From: Prevotellaceae bacterium
GTDB lineage: Bacteria; Bacteroidota; Bacteroidia; Bacteroidales; UBA932
Length of the DNA: 9,102 nt
Assembly: GCA_031278495.1 (NCBI GenBank)
Contig: JAITKG010000191.1
Location: forward strand, 1-9,102
Reading direction: 5' to 3'
Position 1 is the stretch's first letter, and each line of letters starts with the position of its first letter. Position numbers and translations under genes: made by a program. The notes below the pieces were generated by a model. It saw nothing but the letters and a program-made list of their open reading frames with translations, made no database searches and was not told where the DNA came from. Shown piece by piece: positions 1 to 3,500 of the stretch.

Positions 1-441
1 GTGGTGGCGGTGCAGGTTGTACCCGCAGCGCGCTGCCACCGTGTGGAGCTGGTGGTTGGGCAGGCTGTTGCCGAACACCCTGCGCGCGGCGCGACAGGTG
101 CAATAGAACGTATAAGCCGGGTAAACCATGCCGTAGGCTTCATGCGCTGCCCGCAGGCAACCCTCGTCGAACGGACTGTTGTGGGCGACTAAAGGAAGTC
201 CGGCGATTTTCGGCGCGATCTCTGCCCATACAGCGGGAAAGCCGGCAGCATTTATGGTGTCGTGGTACGTCATGCCGTGTACGTTGGTGCAAAACCACGC
301 ATAGTCGTTAGGCGTGGGGCGTATCAGCCGATGAATGGTTTCCGCTATTTGCCCGTTGCGGACAATCACCACGCCCACGCTGCAAACGCTCGAACGGTTT
401 CCGTTGGCGGTCTCAAAATCTATAGCGGCAAAATCGGTCAC
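1..441 (-). CDS. DnaQ-like 3'-5' exonuclease (partial, cut by window edge)
   Basis: The minus strand is open from a GTG at 441-439 to the window edge (147 codons, no stop), and the product starts MTDFAAIDFETANGNRSS. Seen: the Exo I motif DFET with its catalytic Asp and Glu near residues 9-11, the Exo II-type VAHNSPFDEGCL around residues 86-97, and the start of an Exo III region (PNHQLHTVAARCGYNL followed by RHH). The final catalytic Asp lies outside the window. Known: this is the DEDDh exonuclease family of the DNA polymerase III epsilon subunit; stand-alone Bacteroidetes members have almost the same N-terminus and are annotated as exonuclease or epsilon-like, with roles in DNA repair or proofreading. 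An in-frame ATG at 474 is rejected as the start because it lies upstream of a TATCTTTG promoter element at 461-468. The GTG matches the usual family N-terminus. The specific cellular role is not resolved. Confidence 0.88.
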   Translation of the reverse strand, partial: MTDFAAIDFETANGNRSSVCSVGVVIVRNGQIAETIHRLIRPTPNDYAWFCTNVHGMTYHDTINAAGFPAVWAEIAPKIAGLPLVAHNSPFDEGCLRAAHEAYGMVYPAYTFYCTCRAARRVFGNSLPNHQLHTVAARCGYNLHRHH

Positions 442-460
442 TACCGGCGTTTTTTGTTTG

Positions 461-468
461 CAAAGATA
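461..468 (-). promoter_or_regulatory. Promoter -7 element of the exonuclease gene
   Basis: On the minus strand this reads TATCTTTG, a perfect match to the Bacteroidetes TAnnTTTG -7 box. The matching -33 box is weak (TGTTTT roughly 16-18 nt upstream instead of a clean TTTG). Transcription would start about 453-456, leaving a leader of only around 12-15 nt before the GTG at 441. This supports the GTG start over the upstream ATG. Confidence 0.6.
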
Positions 469-560
469 CAACATAACTACGCTAAAACAGGTCGTCATAT
501 CATAAAAATCCTATTTAATAGCGCGGAATACTATAAAAATTGTAGATTATTAAAATAAAA

Positions 561-591
561 TTTGTAAATAAGAAAATTAGTTTTATATTTG
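561..591 (+). promoter_or_regulatory. Strong Bacteroidetes-type promoter
   Basis: TTTG at 561-564 is followed after exactly 19 nt by TATATTTG at 584-591. This is a full match to the primary-sigma consensus TTTG-N19-TAnnTTTG, with the usual C after the -7 box. Transcription would begin around 596-600, directly before the structured segment. No protein gene starts within 470 nt, so the promoter probably drives a non-coding RNA, a very long leader of the secreted-protein gene at 1125, or both. Confidence 0.8.
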
Positions 592-597
592 CAGCGT

Positions 598-822
598 TAA
601 TATGTTTCTTTGACATGTTGGAATTGATATATTAAACATATATCGCTTTAGCTTTTATTCGACGACGATATCGGAATCGCGAAAAATTTCACATAGTCTG
701 AATATAAGTAAGAGCAACCTCGCTAAGAGTAGATGTGGGTTGTTATGCTTATTGACTATGTGGGTTTTCGCGAACCTCGATATCGAACAAGTATAGCATT
801 CATTTCTACTCTTGGTTTTTTT
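598..822 (+). ncRNA. Candidate structured non-coding RNA or long leader, family not recognised
   Basis: The inferred transcript runs from the promoter at 561-591 to a T7 tract at 816-822, about 225 nt. Seen: a 5' hairpin pairing 601-607 with 634-640 (TATGTTT/AAACATA). Next is a long interrupted hairpin in which 666-698 pairs with 754-785: CGATATCG with CGATATCG, TCGCG with CGCGA, AAAA with TTTT, and CACATAGTC with GACTATGTG extended by two G-U pairs, about 28 bp in total. Its upper part adds ATAAG/CTTAT (704-708/748-752) and CAACC/GGTTG (715-719/738-742). A competing helix pairs 723-733 with 805-815 immediately before the T-run, which resembles an intrinsic terminator. I see no motif of tmRNA, RNase P RNA or 4.5S RNA. 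A 6S-like RNA (for example Rfam 6S-Flavo) or an attenuator cannot be excluded by eye. The ends are inferred. Confidence 0.55.
805..822 (+). terminator. Possible intrinsic terminator of the candidate RNA (3' arm plus U-tract)
   Basis: The 3' arm TCTACTCTTGG (805-815) is complementary to CTAAGAGTAGA at 723-733 (11 bp including one G-U pair) and is followed at once by seven T residues. The intervening 71 nt would have to fold into secondary helices (ATGCT/AGCAT at 745-749/795-799 and a GGTT/AACC hairpin around 763-776). The loop is therefore much larger than in a standard terminator, and function is uncertain. Confidence 0.45.
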
Positions 823-908
823 GATGAAACAATGAATATAGTACGGTAAAAGTTGAAAAATTAAAATGCAGACCAAAATTTCTGCAATCATTGGCAGCGG
901 ATAAAAAC

Positions 909-984
909 TTGCAGCGGGGGATTGTTTTATAAATGTCGTTTGTGTTTGTGGGTACGTATATAAAACAATCTCCAAAAGCTGCAA
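909..984. repeat. Long imperfect inverted repeat (hairpin)
   Basis: TTGCAGC (909-915) pairs with GCTGCAA (978-984), and a 15-nt segment at 917-931 containing GATTGTTTTATA pairs with 958-972 with a single G-U. The loop is 26 nt (932-957). An A6 run follows on the plus strand, equivalent to T6 preceding it on the minus strand, so this is not a clean terminator in either direction. It could be a small non-autonomous repeat element or an RNA processing structure. No target-site duplication is obvious. Confidence 0.6.
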
Positions 985-990
985 AAAAGA

Positions 991-1014
991 GATTAGGTGA
1001 TTAAGTGATTAGGT
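991..1014 (+). repeat. Three 8-bp tandem repeats
   Basis: GATTAGGT, GATTAAGT and GATTAGGT stand head to tail, with one mismatch in the middle copy. They lie between the 909-984 hairpin and the leader of the secreted-protein gene. Function is unknown; they may be a degenerate micro-repeat or protein-binding sites. Confidence 0.7.
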
Positions 1015-1068
1015 GGCTGGCGCGGCGGCTGACTTACAACAAAAACAATGAATAAAAATTACAATAAC

Positions 1069-1128
1069 ATGAAGCATCCTCACTCCCCCTTCGGGGATTG
1101 GGGGGCTTCTAAAAAAAAAAAATTATGA
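1069..1128 (+). CDS. Possible 19-codon leader ORF overlapping the next start (ATGA)
   Basis: An ATG at 1069, preceded by the A-rich stretch typical of starts in this window, opens a 19-codon ORF (MKHPHSPFGDWGASKKKKL). Its TGA (1126-1128) overlaps the ATG of the secreted-protein gene at 1125. The four Lys codons form an uninterrupted A12 run (1111-1122). A GC-rich hairpin lies inside the ORF at 1071-1109: GAAGC pairs with GCTTC, and CCCCC (1085-1089) with GGGGG, alternatively with a CCC-TTCG-GGG tetraloop. The stop-start overlap would couple translation of the two frames. Because the ORF is so short and this GC-rich hairpin may be a repeat element, coding status is uncertain. Gain of one A in the A12 run would fuse it in frame to the downstream protein. 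Confidence 0.3.
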   Translation: MKHPHSPFGDWGASKKKKL

Positions 1129-2282
1129 AAAAGATTTTTCTTTCTTTCCTTTCCCTTATGGGGTTAGGCTTTCCTGCATTGGCACAAAGCCACATTAACA
1201 TCGAACTGCTCAGTGCGACTTACACTACGCCTGCCGTGCAATTCCGCGTATCATGGGATGCTATTCCCGAAGGAACTTGCCATAATTCCAAAATCTGGTT
1301 ATGGGTTGATTTTATCAAAATAGAAAACAACCAGCCTTCCGGCACGTGGACACGCGCCACCGTTGCCAATCCTTCGCCCGGAACATTTGAAGCGGACAAC
1401 AACAAAGGTTTCTGGTTGCAGGGGAACAGCAGTAGTTATAGTCAAATTGTAACGGTGGCATTAACGAATATTCAGGCAAACGCCAAATTCAATTGGTGCG
1501 CTTATGCTTCCGACTGCCCGCCGAATGTAACAATAAACAATGGAACGTATACATTAAAAGGTACGCCACCGTTTATTATCAATACTTCTATCATTGAAAA
1601 GGGGAAAAGTTATTCGGGAGGATGTATAACTTCATTAACCGATGCAACTGGTTGTTCCGGTATTATACCTGTATTTTCTGCAGGTGCTATTCAAACAACA
1701 GCAGCCTATAAAAACTGTTATAATACCAGTGGTAGTAATATATCTGAAGCTGTTCATCCAAGTGGTGGATCTGGCGCCTACACCTATCAGTGGACGGTTA
1801 GTTATAATGGCAATTCCAGCGCCATAATAAATGGAGCTACTGGCGCTACTTATACCCCTCCTGCCACAACTACTGCGGGAACGTATGTATATAGACGGCA
1901 AGTAAGAGACAATTTATGTAATACTACTTTTTCTCTTTCTGAAGGAACAGTTACAAGAATAGTATTGCCTGATTACATAAGCATTTGCGGGATTGATGTG
2001 AAAATGTGCGACGCTGGACGTTCTACACATAATCCGGGTAATCTTTGCCCTACGGGTTGGAGGTGGCCATCCGCCTTAGAAGGTTGCTGTATGAGCATGT
2101 ATCCCGAACAACTGAATTTAACACAACCACCGTATTGGGTAAGCACGAAAGAGTCGGCCACTGTCTATCTACATTTCTGGACGATTCCCGGTACAGTGTG
2201 TATAAATGCAGGTTGTAATTATGGCACGTTGTGTACACCCACAGACCCGTTACTGAATAATTCAGTTCGTTGTGTGCGCTAA
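1125..2282 (+). CDS. Secreted Cys-rich protein with PKD/Ig-like middle and FISUMP-like C-terminus
   Basis: The protein has 385 residues. A typical signal peptide occupies residues 1-21 (MKKIFLSFLS, then hydrophobic, ending FPALAQ), so it is exported. Residues 22-145 form a beta-rich N-terminal region with WLWVDFIKIENNQ and GTWTRATV blocks, a pattern I associate with Bacteroidetes surface proteins of unknown function. Residues about 205-280 resemble a PKD/Ig-like repeat (SGGSGAYTYQW, then AGTYVYRRQVRD). The C-terminal 100 residues are Cys-rich with CPTGWRWPSALE (308-319), YWVSTKES (337-344) and a terminal VRCVR. That order matches the Fibrobacter succinogenes major paralogous (FISUMP) type domain, here in a short form. 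No lipobox and no obvious type IX secretion C-terminal domain is seen, so its final location (periplasm, surface or medium) is open. The start follows an A12 run with no Shine-Dalgarno. No enzymatic function can be assigned. Confidence 0.85.
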   Translation: MKKIFLSFLSLMGLGFPALAQSHINIELLSATYTTPAVQFRVSWDAIPEGTCHNSKIWLWVDFIKIENNQPSGTWTRATVANPSPGTFEADNNKGFWLQGNSSSYSQIVTVALTNIQANAKFNWCAYASDCPPNVTINNGTYTLKGTPPFIINTSIIEKGKSYSGGCITSLTDATGCSGIIPVFSAGAIQTTAAYKNCYNTSGSNISEAVHPSGGSGAYTYQWTVSYNGNSSAIINGATGATYTPPATTTAGTYVYRRQVRDNLCNTTFSLSEGTVTRIVLPDYISICGIDVKMCDAGRSTHNPGNLCPTGWRWPSALEGCCMSMYPEQLNLTQPPYWVSTKESATVYLHFWTIPGTVCINAGCNYGTLCTPTDPLLNNSVRCVR

Positions 2283-2334
2283 ATAAGTAATTATCTATTT
2301 TAAAATTTTATCTTGACTATAAAAACGAATAGCG

Positions 2335-2392
2335 TTATGGCTGCCGCATGCCCTGTAATCATTAGGGTTTCGGCAGGCAGCCTGTTCCATAA
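2335..2392. other. Strong stem-loop downstream of the secreted-protein gene
   Basis: GGCTGCC (2339-2345) pairs with GGCAGCC (2376-2382), and TGCCCT (2349-2354) pairs with AGGG plus GGCA on the other arm. An alternative outer pairing joins TTATGG (2335-2340) with CCATAA (2387-2392). It sits 53 nt after the stop codon of the secreted-protein gene and upstream of the str promoter, so it is probably the 3' structure of that transcript. No U-tract follows on either strand, so it is at best a non-canonical terminator. Confidence 0.5.
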
Positions 2393-2472
2393 AAATGGTT
2401 GCCGTACAAAATTATTTTATCAATTTATCCCTCTATTCAGGCAGTCATTTTCCGGAAATTGTTAAGGACTTG

Positions 2473-2503
2473 TTTGTAAATTCAAAAAATAGTAGTACCT
2501 TTG
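2473..2503 (+). promoter_or_regulatory. Promoter of the str operon (rpsL)
   Basis: TTTG at 2473-2476, a 19-nt spacer and TACCTTTG at 2496-2503 fit the Bacteroidetes consensus exactly. The expected start of transcription is about 2508-2513, giving a leader of roughly 40 nt before rpsL. A perfect 10-bp palindrome TTTCCGGAAA at 2449-2458 lies 14 nt upstream of the -33 box and could be a regulator site, but a palindrome this short may be chance. Confidence 0.85.
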
Positions 2504-2549
2504 CAACCCATTTTTTGGAATAGTAAGTAAAAAAGAATAACATTAAATT

Positions 2550-2942
2550 ATGCCAACAATTCAACAACTTGTACGCAAAGGACGCGTGCAAATCGAAGAA
2601 AAGAGTAAGTCGCGCGCATTGGACGCCTGTCCGCAACGGCGTGGCGTATGTGTGCGCGTGTACACCACAACTCCCAAGAAACCTAATTCGGCTATGCGCA
2701 AAGTAGCCCGTGTGCGCCTCACCAACCAGAAAGAAGTGAACGCTTACATTCCGGGTGAAGGGCACAATTTGCAAGAACACTCTATTGTATTGGTGCGCGG
2801 CGGGCGTGTAAAAGATTTGCCGGGGGTGCGTTACCACATCCTGCGCGGCGCATTGGATACCGCCGGCGTAGAAGGACGTACGCAAAGCCGTTCGCTTTAT
2901 GGCGCCAAACGCCCGAAAGCAAGCGCATCATCGAAAAAATAA
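2550..2942 (+). CDS. rpsL: 30S ribosomal protein S12
   Basis: This 130-residue protein aligns along its length with bacterial S12: MPTIQQLVRKGR start, CPQRRGVCVRVYTTTPKKPNSAMRKVARVRL core, GEGHNLQEHSIVLVRGGRVKDLPGVRYH loop and a GAKRPKA end. S12 sits at the decoding centre of the 30S subunit. The streptomycin-relevant lysine (K44 here, in TTPKKPNS) and the VKDLPG loop have the wild-type sequence, so target-site streptomycin resistance is not predicted. The conserved loop Asp of VKDLPG, which is beta-methylthiolated in many bacteria, is present. It is the first gene of the str operon; rpsG follows after 64 nt holding a hairpin. There is no Shine-Dalgarno, only an A-rich leader. Arg22 stands where most S12 proteins have Pro in the PALD/PALE segment. 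Confidence 0.98.
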   Translation: MPTIQQLVRKGRVQIEEKSKSRALDACPQRRGVCVRVYTTTPKKPNSAMRKVARVRLTNQKEVNAYIPGEGHNLQEHSIVLVRGGRVKDLPGVRYHILRGALDTAGVEGRTQSRSLYGAKRPKASASSKK

Positions 2943-2945
2943 TAC

Positions 2946-2980
2946 GTGAAACCGTAATGCTTTTTTTGCATAACGTTCAC
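2946..2980 (+). promoter_or_regulatory. Hairpin in the rpsL-rpsG intercistronic gap, candidate S7 feedback site
   Basis: GTGAA (2946-2950), CGT (2953-2955) and ATGC (2957-2960) pair with GCAT (2968-2971), ACG (2973-2975) and TTCAC (2976-2980) around a T7 loop. That gives 12 bp with a two-nucleotide bulge and one A-A mismatch. In E. coli, S7 represses its own operon by binding the rpsL-rpsG intercistronic RNA. The position here is the same, but binding by S7 in this organism is inferred from position only. An alternative is a weak attenuating hairpin; the T7 lies in the loop, not after the stem, so it is not a standard terminator. Confidence 0.5.
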
Positions 2981-3006
2981 ATTTAATATAAAAAAATAAT
3001 AACAAC

Positions 3007-3483
3007 ATGAGAAAAACGAAGCCTAAAAAGAGGATTCTACTTCCTGATCCCAAGTACGGGGACGTGCTTGTAACGCAGTTTGTAAACAACCTGATGTTAA
3101 AGGGGAAGAAGAGTATTGCCTACGGCATTTTTTACGATGCAATTGATTTGGTAGGCGAGAAGATGAAAGATTCTGAAAAGGCTCCGCTCGAAATTTGGAA
3201 GAAAGCGCTTGAAAACGTAACCCCGCAAGTGGAAGTAAAAAGCCGCCGCGTGGGGGGCGCCAACTTTCAAGTTCCGACGGAAGTACGCCCTGACCGGAAA
3301 GTTTCATTAAGTATTAAACATTTAATATCTTTTGCCCGCAAACGCAGCGGCCATTCGATGGCTGAAAAGCTGGGCGCCGAAATACTTGCGGCGTTCAACG
3401 AAGAAGGCGGCGCATTCAAGCGGAAAGAAGATATGCATAAAATGGCGGAAGCCAACAAAGCTTTTGCCCATTACAGATTTTAG
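3007..3483 (+). CDS. rpsG: 30S ribosomal protein S7
   Basis: The protein has 158 residues, the usual bacterial length. It has the MRKTKPKKR basic N-terminus, DPKYGDVLVTQFVNNLMLKGKKSIAYGIFYDA, the beta-hairpin region VTPQVEVKSRRVGGANFQVPTEVRPDRK, and a C-terminal helix ending AEANKAFAHYRF. S7 nucleates assembly of the 30S head by binding the 3' major domain of 16S rRNA and contacts the E-site tRNA. In many bacteria it also acts as the translational repressor of the str operon. The start follows AATAATAACAAC with no Shine-Dalgarno. fusA begins 17 nt after the stop, with its ribosome-binding site in the gap, so translational coupling is likely. Confidence 0.98.
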   Translation: MRKTKPKKRILLPDPKYGDVLVTQFVNNLMLKGKKSIAYGIFYDAIDLVGEKMKDSEKAPLEIWKKALENVTPQVEVKSRRVGGANFQVPTEVRPDRKVSLSIKHLISFARKRSGHSMAEKLGAEILAAFNEEGGAFKRKEDMHKMAEANKAFAHYRF

Positions 3484-3489
3484 TTTGGC

Positions 3490-3495
3490 AAGGAG
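3490..3495 (+). promoter_or_regulatory. Strong Shine-Dalgarno of fusA
   Basis: AAGGAG lies 5 nt before the fusA ATG. It is a near-complete anti-SD match at close to ideal spacing. The starts of rpsL, rpsG, rpsJ and rplS in this window have only A-rich leaders, so fusA stands out. It fixes the fusA start and suggests a separate initiation strength for EF-G relative to S12, S7 and S10. Confidence 0.85.
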
Positions 3496-3500
3496 ATAAA

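Larger units (their letters stand above)
442..1124. other. 683-nt gene-free, structure-rich intergenic region
   Basis: No convincing protein gene lies between the divergent exonuclease gene and the secreted-protein gene, apart from a possible 19-codon leader ORF. The region is AT-rich at its left end and holds a strong plus-strand promoter (561-591), a nested set of inverted repeats ending in a T7 run (601-822), a small hairpin (867-886, TGCAGA/TCTGCA), a long imperfect hairpin (909-984), three 8-bp tandem repeats (991-1014) and a GC-rich hairpin (1071-1109). A 109-codon minus-strand ORF at 655-984 overlaps these structures and has no recognisable features. It is treated as chance. Confidence 0.75.

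Noticed and set aside
439..474. In-frame ATG at 474 (minus) as the exonuclease start
   Set aside because: The -7 promoter box TATCTTTG lies downstream of it, and the family N-terminus begins at the GTG at 441.
262..558. 98-codon plus-strand frame near the left edge
   Set aside because: It is antisense to the exonuclease gene and its promoter, whose protein motifs are clear. The product resembles nothing.
655..984. 109-codon open frame on the minus strand in the intergenic region
   Set aside because: It overlaps the long hairpins at 666-785 and 909-984, shows no domain, signal peptide or start context, and has no promoter. It is most likely chance.
598..1124. Retron (msr-msd) or CRISPR tracrRNA
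   Set aside because: The nested hairpins suggested these, but there is no reverse transcriptase, cas gene or repeat array anywhere in the window.
2335..2392. Canonical rho-independent terminator after the secreted-protein gene
   Set aside because: The stem is strong but no T-run follows on the plus or minus strand, so it is kept only as an unassigned stem-loop.
2445..2885. 146-codon minus-strand frame
   Set aside because: It is antisense to rpsL and runs across the str promoter; a shadow of a highly conserved gene.
2550..2942. Streptomycin-resistance allele of rpsL
   Set aside because: Both key positions (the Lys in TTPKKPNS and the Lys in VKDLPG) have the wild-type residue.
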